Assembly: GCA_012032425.1 (NCBI GenBank)
Contig: JAAUQE010000008.1
Coordinates: 1-32,452, forward strand
Reading direction: 5' to 3'
DNA from: Leptolyngbya sp. RL_3_1
GTDB lineage: Bacteria > Cyanobacteriota > Cyanobacteriia > Phormidesmidales > Phormidesmidaceae
DNA: 32,452 nucleotides
A model generated the notes under the pieces. That model did no database searches, was not told the origin of the DNA, and saw nothing but the letters and a program-made list of their open reading frames with translations. Positions 16,850-26,303 of this stretch are shown piece after piece. The first letter of the stretch is position 1. Every line of letters begins with the position of its first letter. The translations under genes and the position numbers were made by a program.

Positions 16850-19245
16850 CTTATCACCTCACTATCCGGCAGGTTGGTCCGATCTGCCTATTCAACCTCA
16901 CCTGGGGCCGGGGCCGTCGGCTTACCGCTGAGCTACCCTACCTGCCTCAGCTCGAAACCCTTTACCACCAGTGGCAAAAAGCCTATCTCAGCTTTTATCG
17001 GCAAGAGCTGCGGGGCCGGGTGGGGGCGGCGGGTCAGGTGACCTCCCCCGCTGTGGATCGCCACAGTCGTTTGGTAGAGGCCGAAGCCCGCTTACTGTCG
17101 GAGTTCCATCGCTGGCTGCGGGATGGCAAGCTCTTGGACATTCGGCAGGTGCTGGGGCAGGCTCCCCAGGGCGAGGCCCCGGCGATCTTACTGAGCTGCA
17201 ATCCGTTATTTTTAGCCCGCTTGCCCTGGGAAACCTGGGAGCTAAAGGCGGGGGGCGGCCATTGCCCTATGGCGCGGGTGGCCAATGCCATTCGGGAGGA
17301 GGTGCCGCCAACCCCGACATCTCGGCGCGGCAAGCCACGGGTGTTGCTGGTGCTAGGGGATAACACGGGGCTGGATTTTAAGGGCGATCGCCAAGCCTTT
17401 GATGCCCTCAGATCCTTTGTCCAGATTGAGGATGTGGGTTGGGAGCCCGGTAAAGATGCCCCGTGCCCTCAAACAGGAGATTTGTGGGGCGATCGCCGAC
17501 CCCCAGGGCTGGGACATTCTCTTTTTTGCCGGACACAGTAACGAATCTGAGGTGGTGGATGGCAGTCTCTCCATTGCCCCCCACACGGCCCTCTCGATTC
17601 GAGAACTCACCCCTTATCTGCAAACGGCCCAAGCCCACGGGCTCAAGTTTGCCCTGTTTAATTCCTGTAGCGGCCTCACCATTGCCGAATCCCTGGTCGA
17701 GATGGGCCTCAGCCAGGTGGCGATCATGCGAGAACCGATCCACAACGCTGTCGCCCAGCAGTTTTTGGTGCCGTTCCTACAAGCGCTCGTTGAGGGGCAG
17801 GATGTGCAAGATGCCTTGGCCTCCGCTTGTCGCCATTTGAAGTCAGCCCAAAGCCTCACCTATCCCTCGGCTTACCTGGTGCCGTCTCTGTTCCGTCATC
17901 CCGATGCGGTGCCCTATCGATTACCCCGCACGGGCTGGCGCTACCAGCTACAGCGGTGGCTCCCCAGTCGTCGCCAAGGGGTGGCTTTAGCCGCAGTGGC
18001 CGTATTAAGCGTCATCCCAGCGGTGCGAGAAACCCTGCTGTCGGGGCGACTGCTGACCCAAGCGGTTTATCGCAATTTGACGAATCAACTGCCCAAAGAT
18101 CCGCCTGAAGTAGTGCTGGTCCAAGTGGACAACTTATCGGTGCAGCAATCAATCCTGCTTGAAAATCCAGTGCCGATTGATCACCAGTATCTATCAACGC
18201 TGCTGGATAAGTTAGTCGCCTTAGACGCCCAGGTGATTGGCATTGATTTTTTATTAGATCGCCAAAGTGCGGAAGCACCCATCCTTGCGGCCACCTTAGA
18301 GCAGTCGGTAGAACAGGCAAACACCTGGTTTATTTTTGCATCCCACTGGCGCAATGGCCGGGAACAGGGAGTGAATTCGGCTCAATCCCTCACCGACTTT
18401 AATTGGAGTATGCAGGGCTATACCGATGCACCGAAATGGTACGGCGTTTTGCCCTGGTCTCCAGAAGCCTGTGAACAAATTAGCTGCCCCTTTGCCTATT
18501 TATTAGCGGTTGCTGCCCGCTACCATCAGACCAACCCCACGGTTCGCCCTGATATAGACCGCACCCAAGATTTGAGGGCGGCTTTGTTTCAAAGCCTTCA
18601 GGCTGTCCCGCCAGACCAGGGAAACTTGGGTTGGTTAGCTGAGCAACAAACGTTGCCGATTACCCTGTGGAGCGATCGCTGGCGGCAACGCTGGCTCCGG
18701 CCTTTGCTTGATTTTCCTTGCCCCCAGACCGTGTGTTTCGGCGGGTATCAGCCCAGACGGTATTGACGAGCCCTGAACCGGACACTGCTACCGCCAAGAG
18801 ACCGACCGTCGTGCTAGTGGGTCCCGTGGCCTATGCCGAAGCCCGAGGGGATGGTTGGTCCGAAAATCATCCCCTGCCCCCAGCAGTAGCTTATTGGCGT
18901 CAACAGAATCGAGATGCTGGTGCTGATGAAGCCATTTTTGCGGGGGTAGAATCCATTGCCTATGAGGTCCACCAGCTCCTAGCCCAACATCAAGTCGCGA
19001 TGGTTCCCACCCCATGGCTCGTGGGGGTAGCGCTGTTTGTGGGCAAAGGATTGGTGCTATGGGGCTATGGTCAGTCCCAAAGACAAGGCGCTGATTGGGC
19101 TGGGCTATTGGCCGGTAGTGGGGTTTACGGGCTGGTCGGACTCCAGAGCACCATTAGCACGGGTCTACTATTGCCCTGGCTCCTACCCACAGCCACGGTT
19201 TGGATTTATCTTTTACCTGCTATCTGGAGCCCTACCCATGACTAA
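16846..19245 (+). CDS. CHAT protease-CHASE2 sensor membrane protein (two frameshifts)
   Basis: About 800 residues after repair. The N-terminal half is a CHAT domain, a caspase-like fold, with both catalytic motifs: His in FFAGHS (codon 17534, about residue 230) and Cys in FNSCSG (codon 17666, about residue 274). A membrane segment (ALAAVAVLSVIPAV) follows. Next comes a CHASE2 extracytoplasmic sensor (VVLVQVDNLS, IGIDFLLDRQ, DRVFRRVSAQTVL), and the protein ends in about three hydrophobic helices. CHASE2 senses unknown signals in many receptors; here the output is probably proteolytic rather than a kinase or cyclase, and the CHAT domain should face the cytoplasm. Frame repairs are C4 at 17459-17462 (one C fewer gives KDARALKQE) and T4 at 18712-18715 (T5 gives LLDFSLPPDRV). 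The start overlaps the DUF1822 stop (ATGA) and its end overlaps the DUF928 start by eight bases. Confidence 0.82.
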
Positions 19246-20004
19246 TCGATATCAAACTGGATGCAGGCTTAACCGGTGGATCGGATTGATAACCTTAGCC
19301 ATCACTTTGCCCATTTCCTGGCCATCCATGGCCCAACCGCTTCCGTCGGCAAGCGATAACTTCCTGGATTGGCTCTTCGGCAACAGCTCAGAACAGCCCC
19401 CCGATGCAAGACACGATGGTCGCTCTGGTCGGGGCGATGATTACTGCATAGTGTCTTTGCCGCCCAACCAAGTGACGGCGTTGTGGAGCGATCGCCCCGT
19501 TTTCTTAATCGAAGGTTCTCCCCGCAGTCTGGCTCTGTTTACCGAAAATTCCGACCAGCCAATCTGGACTATCCCGTTAATCAACGGCAGACCGTCACCT
19601 ATGCTGGCCCGCCCCTGCGCCCTGGTCAGGTCTATACCCTCCGCGCCCAACATCAGGATTTTCCCGACTCGATTTACGAGTCGCGGCAAATGGAACTGCT
19701 CAGTCTAGAGCGTCAGGTAGAGATTGCCTGGGCGCTCGTGGGTCTCGATGGGTCTGACGGCTCAGCAGTGGATCAGGCCCTGGCCCGAGCCGATTACTTC
19801 TGGGGGGAGGGATTAGAAGCGGATGCTTGGCGCGAGGTGGTGCAGTCGGAATCCGCGCTGGCGGCAGAGGCGATCGCACCGCCACCGACCGGTTCTGCCA
19901 GTCCCCAGAGTAGAGCCAACCCCAGGCCGGCTCCAGGTAAGGGCGCAAGGCTTTGTGCCCTTTTGCAATCCCCTCCGCTGAATAAATTGAATAAGTCGGT
20001 CTGA
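19238..20004 (+). CDS. DUF928 family secreted protein (one frameshift)
   Basis: A cyanobacterial DUF928 protein of about 256 residues. A signal peptide is clear: Asn/Arg-rich start, a hydrophobic core (WIGLITLAITLPISW) and a probable AMAQ-like cleavage at SMAQ. The family core is YCIVSLPPNQVTALWSDRP, then QTVTYAGPPLRPGQVYTLRA and LERQVEIAWALV. The frame break lies at C3 19573-19575; a fourth C gives WTIPVNQRQTVTY. The gene overlaps the end of the CHAT-CHASE2 gene by eight bases, so it belongs to the same operon. Being extracytoplasmic, it could interact with the CHASE2 sensor, which is inference. The last 25 codons run through a dispersed palindrome (19941-19960), so the natural C-terminus may be shorter. 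Confidence 0.75.
19941..19960. repeat. Dispersed palindrome GGGCGCAAGG/CTTTGTGCCC
   Basis: An imperfect 20-base palindrome (8 of 10 pairs) lies in the 3' end of the DUF928 gene and is followed by TTTT. It is one member of a family with copies at 22321 and 23891. As an RNA hairpin followed by U residues it could act as a terminator. Confidence 0.6.
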
Positions 20005-20083
20005 GCCAGCGGTATTCCCCAATAGCGGTCAGCGGTCACCCCGATCCGAGTCCGCCCATCCATCTTTCAGGGAATACCTCACC

Positions 20084-20812
20084 ATGGCTCACACCAAACC
20101 AATGCTGCGTTACCTGCTACCGGGACTTAGCGCCGCGATCGCCCTGTCCCTCGCGGCTACAGTCTTATCGAACAATACCTTTCTCAACTGGTTCAATAAT
20201 TCCTTTAATCGCACCACCATTCACCACAACAATGGCGAGGCATCGAACCCTGGGGAAAAGGAACCCGATGCATCACCCAGCGATCCTACCGAAACGGGCT
20301 CCATCTCCGTGCGGATTGAGCCGATCATTACCGTTGAACCGGCAGCGGTGAATGTATTGCCTGAGATTGCGGTCAATGTGGACCCAGCCATCACCATCGA
20401 CAACGGCAGTGAGGCCAACTCTTCTACAACGGCGAACCCCCAGGTGGAGATCAACTGGCCTGAGTTTGAGGTGGAGCAGGAGTGGTGGCAACGCCAGGGC
20501 GCTGCCACTCAGGCGATGGTGGCAGCCGTGATGCCAGGGGCTAACGCGGCCCTGGGACCATTGGGGGTACCGCCCGTGTCGGTGTTTTCAAGCTGGGACG
20601 TGAGTCAGCAGTTTAATTCGGTGTTTAATGCGCTGTCGCCGCCGGTGGCGGTCAACCCATCGGCAACGGAGGCGATGGTTCAAAACGTTTACCATTGCCC
20701 CAAAATCTCTCAGATGCCAATCGCGGTGCCAGAGCCGAGGTCGGTGGTGGGTTTAGGGGTGATGGGTTTGGTGTTGTCTGGCGTGATTTCCCTCGGCAAG
20801 GGGCTGCGCTGA
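20084..20812 (+). CDS. PEP-CTERM sorting-signal protein
   Basis: A 242-residue exported protein with an N-terminal signal/membrane segment (YLLPGLSAAIALSLAATVL). A low-complexity middle is rich in Asn, Thr and acidic residues. The C-terminal VPEP motif is followed by a glycine-rich hydrophobic helix (VVGLGVMGLVLSGVISL) and a basic tail (KGLR), the standard PEP-CTERM arrangement for exosortase-dependent processing. CAGGGAAT before the ATG supports the start. No catalytic domain is seen. It follows DUF928 by 79 bases on the same strand, so it may be transcribed with the CHAT-CHASE2 cluster. An exosortase gene is not in this window. Confidence 0.8.
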   Translation: MAHTKPMLRYLLPGLSAAIALSLAATVLSNNTFLNWFNNSFNRTTIHHNNGEASNPGEKEPDASPSDPTETGSISVRIEPIITVEPAAVNVLPEIAVNVDPAITIDNGSEANSSTTANPQVEINWPEFEVEQEWWQRQGAATQAMVAAVMPGANAALGPLGVPPVSVFSSWDVSQQFNSVFNALSPPVAVNPSATEAMVQNVYHCPKISQMPIAVPEPRSVVGLGVMGLVLSGVISLGKGLR

Positions 20813-20828
20813 TGTCACCACCGAGTCG

Positions 20829-20933
20829 TATAGCAGTCGCCATACTGATTAAGACAAGACTGCGAGCCACTTTGCTTGTGGGCTACAGAACAGGACGATC
20901 CGGGGTGTCTTAAGCAAAATGGCCAGCGCTATA
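20829..20933. mobile_element. MITE-like element, copy B (short, 105 bp)
   Basis: It begins TATAGCAGTC like copy A, shares the 24-base core (20855-20878) and TAAGCAAA, and ends GCTATA (20928-20933) as a 6-bp inverted end. It is a shortened relative of copy A in the same orientation. It lies 16 bases after the PEP-CTERM gene. The remaining gap up to 21052 shows no gene. Confidence 0.55.
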
Positions 20934-21052
20934 GAGTGGCGGGCCAAGCCGCCCCTGGGTTACCCACCCTTAAATGTGTGCTAAGCAACTGAATTCTGTA
21001 GAGAGGATCTGCAAGCATCATTAGCTGTGCGCAGTTTATTGATAGGTCAGAG

Positions 21053-21505
21053 ATGGTGGTCAAGCAGTGGGGAGGGGCGGCGATCGCTGCCGGGTTATTG
21101 TTAGCAACACCCGTGGCTGCCGAGGCGGCCCGCTTGTCTGTAGACGGCAAAGTTCAGCTCGAAGATACCGCCGAACCGCTCGGGCAGACCAGGGTTACTG
21201 TCACCTTTCATGGCCATGAGTTGGGCATCCATGAATACACCACCAGCCGGACCGTGCGGACCAGCACCGACGCAGCCGGTGCATTTGCCGCCCAGGCCAA
21301 AATCAACAGCGGTCGATACTACTGGACCCACGCCACGATTCTGGTTAGCGCCACGGATCGGACTAAAAGCCATGAATTTCAGTCCCCCTGCGTTGGTAGT
21401 GATGCCACCGGGTGGGTGTGCAGCAAAGACTTGTGGGTCAGCCCCATTGCCACTGAGCTAGAGGTCCCCCTCCAGGCATGGCTGATGCAGCTTGAGCAGG
21501 CTTAG
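21053..21505 (+). CDS. Small secreted protein of unknown function
   Basis: 150 residues with a clear signal peptide (GGAAIAAGLLLATPVAAEA, cleavage likely after AEA). The mature part looks like a small all-beta domain: VDGKVQLEDTAEPLGQTRVTVTF, then ASTDAAGAF-like and YWTHATILVSATD strands, similar in style to transthyretin/carboxypeptidase-regulatory folds. Two cysteines near the C-terminus (SPCVGSD and GWVCSKD) could form a disulfide. AGG about nine bases upstream supports the ATG. I do not recognise the family. It precedes the oxoprolinase gene by about 90 bases on the same strand, but a functional link is not evident. Confidence 0.7.
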   Translation: MVVKQWGGAAIAAGLLLATPVAAEAARLSVDGKVQLEDTAEPLGQTRVTVTFHGHELGIHEYTTSRTVRTSTDAAGAFAAQAKINSGRYYWTHATILVSATDRTKSHEFQSPCVGSDATGWVCSKDLWVSPIATELEVPLQAWLMQLEQA

Positions 21506-21596
21506 GGAGCCGAAATCATAAATCGGGTGACTCGCGACTTGCTACGGTTTACGAATGACTCACCATTCACAGTCAGCCATACAGCAAGAGACCGTC

Positions 21597-24500
21597 ATGA
21601 CCGAAGGGCAGTGGCAATTCTGGATCGATCGCGGCGGCACCTTTACCGACATTGTCGCCCGTCGCCCCGATGGGTCATTGGTGGTGCATAAGCTGCTGTC
21701 AGAAAACCCCTATCGCTACGCCGACGCCCCTCTGCAAGGCATTCGCGATCTGATGGGCTTGGCTCCAGATGAGCCCATCCCGGCGGGGGAAATTGCGGCG
21801 CTGAAAATGGGCACGACGGTGGCGACCAATGCCCTGCTGGAGCGTAAGGGCGATCGCACCCTGCTCGTGATCACCGAGGGCTTTCAAGACGCCCTGCGGA
21901 TTGGCTATCAAAACCGCCCCGATATCTTTGCCCGTCACATCCAACTACCGGAGATGCTTTACGAGCAGGTGATTGGTGTACCAGAGCGTATCGACGCCCA
22001 GGGTGAGGTGCTTAAACCCCTGAATGCAGCAGCAGAAACGCAACTCCTAGAACAACTCCAGACCGCTTATGAAGCGGGGATTCGGGCCTGCGCGATCGCC
22101 CTCATGCATGGCTACCGCTATCCTAGCCATGAGCAACAGGTAGCTGAGTTAGCCCGCCAAGTGGGCTTCACCCAAGTCTCCGTCTCCCACCAGGTCAGCC
22201 CCCTGATCAAGCTGGTCAGTCGTGGCGACACCACCGTCGTCGATGCCTATCTGTCACCCATCCTGCGCCGCTATGTGGATCGGATTGCGGCAGCGTTGCA
22301 GGCCCCACCCGTTGCTATCGGGGCGCAAGGCCTTGCGCCCAACCCTCCAGACAACACCCCATTCAAAATTCAAAATTCAAAATTCAACCCTGGGCCTCGG
22401 CTGATGTTCATGCAGTCCAACGGGGGGCTCACCGACGCATCGTTATTCCAGGGCAAAGACAGCATTCTCTCGGGTCCGGCGGGGGGAATTGTCGGGGCGG
22501 TGCAGACCAGTTTGCGAGCGGGTTTCCAGAACATGATTGGCTTTGATATGGGGGGCACCTCTACGGATGTGTCCCATTACAGTGGGGAGTCCGGCGAGTA
22601 CGAGCGCACCTTCGAGACCGAGGTGGCGGGGTGCGGCTGCGGGCACCGATGATGGCGATCCATACGGTGGCTGCTGGGGGCGGGTCAATTGTGCATTTCG
22701 ACGGCAGTCGCTACCGGGTGGGGCCAGACTCGGCGGGGGCCTATCCGGGACCGGCCTGTTATCGCCATGGGGGACCGCTGGCGGTGACCGACTGCAATGT
22801 GATGTTAGGCAAGCTCCAGCCTGATTTTTTCCCAAAGGTGTTTGGTCCCGCCGGTGATCTACCCCTAGATGTCGAAGGGGTCAAAGGGCATTTTGCAGAA
22901 CTCGCCGATCGCATCCACGCAGCCACAGGGGATCCGCGATCGCCCGAACAGGTGGCGGCGGGCTTCTTGGCGATCGCCGTTGAGAAAATGGCCAATGCGA
23001 TCAAAAAAATCTCGGTGCAGCGGGGCTACGACGTGGCCACCTACACCCTCTGCTGCTTTGGCGGTGCAGGAGGACAACACGCCTGCCAAATCGCCGAAGT
23101 GCTGGGCATGGAGGAAATTTTCATCCACTCCCTATGCCGGGGTGTTGTCGGCTTATGGCATGGGCTTGGCGGATATCCGGGCGCTGCGGGAGCGATCGCT
23201 GGAACTGCCCCTCACTTCAGAGACCTTACCTGAACTCGAAACCACCCTCAGGGAACTGGCCACATCAGGACTCTCAGAACTATCCCAACAGGGAATTCCC
23301 GTTGATGCCAATGCCGTTGATTGGACGCCTCAAAATGGAGTTGAGATCCTGCCCCGCGTCCATTTGAAATATACCGGTACCGACGCGGCCTTGATCATCC
23401 CCTATGGGTCCCTGGCTGAAATGTCAGCCGCCTTTGCGGATCTGCACCGCCAGCGCTATGGCTTTGCCTCCCCAGACAAAGCCCTGATAATCGACAGCGT
23501 TTCTGTGGAAGTGGTGGGTCACACCGATGTCCCCGAGGAACCCACCATCACCCGCCAGCGCCAGGAACCCCTCCGGCCCCAGGCCACCGTGCCGGTGTAT
23601 ATGGGCGATCGCTGGCACGACACCAACATCTACCACCGCGACGATCTCTGCCCAGGAGACCAGATCCCCGGCCCCGCCCTGATCATCGAAGCTACGGGTA
23701 CCAACGTGGTGGAGCCCCATTGGCAAGCCACCTCTACGGATCTGGGTGCCCTGGTTTTAAATCGGCAAACCCAAGCAATTGCTGATAATGAAAATACTGC
23801 ACCAGTCGGGCGCGATACTCCACTAGTTCAAAATTCAAAATTCAAAATTTCTCCTGCGGAGACGCTGCATCTGGGCGGAGCAGACCCGGAGGGCACAAGC
23901 CCTTGCGCCCCGCCAACCCTCCCCCCCGCTCCCGACCCGGTGCGATTAGAAATCTTCAACAACCTCTTCCGGGCGATCGCTGAAGAAATGGGCGTCACCC
24001 TGCAAAACACCAGCACCTCCGTCAACATCAAGGAGCGGCTGGATTTCTCCTGCGCCCTCTTTGACCGGGATGGTCAACTGGTGGCCAATGCCCCCCACAT
24101 CCCGGTGCATCTGGGCTCCATGGGCGAGAGCGTGCAGAGCTTGATTCAGGCCAAGGGCGATCGGCTCCGCCCTGGCGATGTTTACGCCCTTAACAACCCC
24201 TACAACGGCGGTACCCATTTGCCCGACGTGACGGTGATTACGCCGGTGTTTTTGGATGCCCCTCACCCTAAATCCCTCGCCCTTGGGGAAAGGGACTTTA
24301 AACTCCGGCCCCCTTCTCCCACGGGGAGAAGGGGCCGGGGGATGAGGGGCCGGGAGATGAGGGGGCTCCCCAGTTCTACGTGGCGTCCCGTGGCCACCAT
24401 GCCGATATCGGCGGCATTACCCCTGGCTCCATGCCCCCCCCAAAGCACCACTTTGGCAGAAGAAGGCGTCCTGATCGACAACTTTTTGCTGGTGGATCAA

Positions 24501-25559
24501 GGGCAGTTTCGAGAGTCCGAATTGCGGGCCTTGCTCACCAGTGCCCCCTACCCTGCCCGCAACGTCACTCAAAACATCGCCGACCTCCAGGCTCAAATCG
24601 CCGCCAATGTGAAAGGGGCAGAGGAACTCCGGCGATTAGTGGCGCACCAAGGGCTCGACACCGTGCAAGCCTACATGGGTCATGTGCAAAACAATGCGGA
24701 GGACTGTGTACGGCGGGTGATTGAACGGCTGTCCCCCGGCCAGTTTACCTATGCCCTCGATGACGGTAGCCAGATTCAGGTGTCCATTGAGATTGATGCC
24801 GCCCAACGTAGCGCCACCATCGATTTCACCGGCACCTCAACCCAGCGGACCAGCAACTTTAATGCCCCGGCAGCGGTGGGCAAGGCGGCGGTGTTGTACG
24901 TTTTTCGGACCCTGGTGGATGACGACATCCCTCTCAATGCGGGATGTCTGAAGCCTTTAAAAATCATCATTCCAGAGGGATCGCTCTTGAGGCCCACCCC
25001 CCCAGCAGCGGTGGTAGCGGGCAATGTGGAGGTCTCTCAAGCGATCGTCGATGCCCTATATGGGGCGCTGGGGGTGATGGCCGGATCCCAGGGGACGATG
25101 AATAATCTCACCTTTGGCAATCATCAGTACCAGTATTACGAAACCATCTGCGGCGGCTCTGGGGCCGGACCTGACTTCGACGGCACTGATGCCGTCCAGA
25201 CCCACATGACCAATTCCCGCCTCACCGACCCGGAGGTGCTGGAATGGCGCTTCCCGCTACTGGTGGACCGGTTCGAGATTCGTCAGGGCAGTGGCGGCGC
25301 AGGTGCCCATCATGGCGGCAATGGCGTCCGCCGCTGCCTACAATTCCGCGAATCGATGACCGCCTCAATTCTGTCCAGCCATCGCACCATTGCCCCGTTT
25401 GGGCTAGCAGGGGGGCAGCCAGGGGCGGTGGGTCAAAACCGGGTGCAGCGGGTGAATGGGGGAGAGATGGATTTAGGCAGTCAGGCCCAGGTGTCAATGG
25501 AGCAGGGCGATCTCCTCATCATCGAAACCCCAGGGGGGGGCGGCTATGGCGAGGCATGA
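21597..25559 (+). CDS. Fused hydantoinase A/B, 5-oxoprolinase-like (four frameshifts, internal repeats)
   Basis: About 1,320 residues after repair, the fused HyuA-HyuB arrangement of ATP-dependent 5-oxoprolinase (5-oxoproline + ATP + 2 H2O to glutamate + ADP + Pi); hydantoin or acetone substrates remain possible. HyuA features: [12 protein letters not shown] at the start, [39 protein letters not shown]. HyuB features: [72 protein letters not shown], and a C-terminal TPGGGGYGE. Repairs: G4 at 22628-22631 to G5; one base too many at about 23131; G4 at 24331-24334 to G5; C8 at 24434-24441 to C7. Dispersed repeats at 22321-22387, 23826-23910 and 24258-24365 lie inside the frame and lengthen linkers. 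I chose ATG 21597 (GCAAGAGACC upstream) over 21555, because the family begins here. Confidence 0.85.
22321..22340. repeat. Perfect 20-bp palindrome inside the HyuA part
   Basis: GGGCGCAAGG followed by its exact complement CCTTGCGCCC. It encodes part of an extra linker ([10 protein letters not shown]) before the conserved MFMQSNGGL block and is read through in frame. Confidence 0.85.
22361..22387. repeat. Heptamer repeat (ATTCAAA)3-ATTCAA in the HyuA part
   Basis: Almost four perfect heptamers, AT-rich in a GC-rich gene, encode FKIQNSKF. Together with the palindrome 20 bases upstream they form an in-frame insertion of about 70 bases. Heptameric tandem repeats are a known cyanobacterial feature. 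Confidence 0.85.
23826..23849. repeat. Heptamer repeat GTTCAAA-(ATTCAAA)2 in the HyuA-HyuB linker
   Basis: A second copy of the ATTCAAA array, here in the linker between the two catalytic halves, encoding VQNSKFKI. It is followed by a CTCCTGCGGAG hairpin (23851-23861) and the palindrome at 23891. Confidence 0.8.
23891..23910. repeat. Imperfect palindrome GGGCACAAGC/CCTTGCGCCC in the HyuA-HyuB linker
   Basis: Eight of ten pairs match. It is a relative of the perfect palindrome at 22321 and again lies next to an ATTCAAA array. It encodes GTSPCAPP in the linker. Confidence 0.7.
24258..24365. repeat. Inverted-repeat insertion inside the HyuB part
   Basis: About 108 bases beginning CCCCTCACCC and ending GATGAGGGG interrupt the HyuB block just before [15 protein letters not shown]. 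The core forms a long stem (from 24305 and back to about 24338), with CCGGCCCCCTTCTCCC facing GGGAGAAGGGGCCGG. The ends CCCTCACCC and GATGAGGG match a style of repeat common in bacterial intergenic DNA. The left arm has C5 but the right arm has G4; restoring the fifth G also restores the reading frame. Confidence 0.7.
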
Positions 25560-25569
25560 GCCTAAGGCG

Positions 25570-25935
25570 TCAAGCGGTTGATTCCGGGCTGGGCATGGTG
25601 CGTTTACGCATCTTGGCCCAATCATCAAAAGAAATGCGCTCACGGGCCTGGTAGGTGTTGCCATCGTTGGTGACGGTATGGCAAATGAACACCCCGCTTT
25701 GATCGGGTCTCAGCGAAAACTGGTATTTTTCGATCAGGATGTCTTCCCAACCGCCGGTGGAGGGGTTATGGAGCTGGCAGCGATCGGGGGTATCGGGTTG
25801 ACGATCTTGGTCAAAGGGTCTGGCATTATAGATGCCCCAAGAGCGGTAGAGGCTGGCAATCTCTCCTTTAAAAACGGCGGCAACGACCGAAAACAGCAGC
25901 GTGCCAAGACCCACAATCGCTGGGGTGATATCCAT
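25570..25935 (-). CDS. Small single-pass membrane protein, unknown
   Basis: 121 residues. One N-terminal membrane helix (PAIVGLGTLLFSVVAAVF) is followed by a soluble domain with NPSTGGWEDILIEKYQF and FICHTVTNDGNTYQARERISFDDW. The start is strongly supported by AAGGGAGAA shortly before the ATG at 25935. No known domain is recognised. It converges on the oxoprolinase gene with a ten-base gap. Nothing in the sequence gives a function. Confidence 0.7.
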   Translation of the reverse strand: MDITPAIVGLGTLLFSVVAAVFKGEIASLYRSWGIYNARPFDQDRQPDTPDRCQLHNPSTGGWEDILIEKYQFSLRPDQSGVFICHTVTNDGNTYQARERISFDDWAKMRKRTMPSPESTA

Positions 25936-26164
25936 AGCGTTTCTCCCTTCGCGGCTAATTCAGGTGGTCGTTCGTAACCCACCCCGATATTTTCTATTAG
26001 AACGGCCAACCGCGCCGCCGCATCCTCCATTCCCCAGTTCCCTTTCTCTCCAGCCCCTTCACTCCCCAACTTCCGCCTCAACTGTTGCGATCGCTATCAA
26101 CTCAGTCCCCAAAGCCGCTCCTCCCTATACCCTAAAAAAGCTGTCGCCATTGCAAAGGGATAAG

Positions 26165-26210
26165 AACCTGCCTCCGCAGGTTTAGTTCTTTGAGCTGCGG
26201 TTTTAACCGC
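26165..26210. repeat. Double-hairpin dispersed repeat
   Basis: AACCTGC-CTCC-GCAGGTT (26165-26182) and GCGGTT-TT-AACCGC (26197-26210) are two small perfect hairpins in tandem. The arrangement resembles repeats scattered through cyanobacterial intergenic DNA. It lies in the 25936-26294 gap, where I see no gene. Confidence 0.5.
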
Positions 26211-26261
26211 TCCTTAACCCGTACTCAGGTTACGCAGGGCCGAATCTTGACGCACCCAATC

Positions 26262-26303
26262 AACAGATAGCGATAGTCGTTGCAACGGCTATCGCTATCT
26301 GTT
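26262..26303. repeat. 42-bp near-perfect palindrome at the 3' end of the sufR unit
   Basis: A 15-bp perfect arm (AACAGATAGCGATAG with CTATCGCTATCTGTT) encloses the self-complementary CGTTGCAACG, with a single mismatched pair between them. The palindrome covers the stop codon of the small membrane gene. No T run follows on the minus strand, so it may protect the mRNA 3' end or terminate by another route. Confidence 0.75.

Noticed and set aside
14279-20812. CHAT protein as part of a CRISPR type III (TPR-CHAT/craspase) or gasdermin-type defence system
   Set aside because: No CRISPR array, cas gene, TPR repeats or gasdermin-like protein is present; the fusion partner is CHASE2 with membrane helices.
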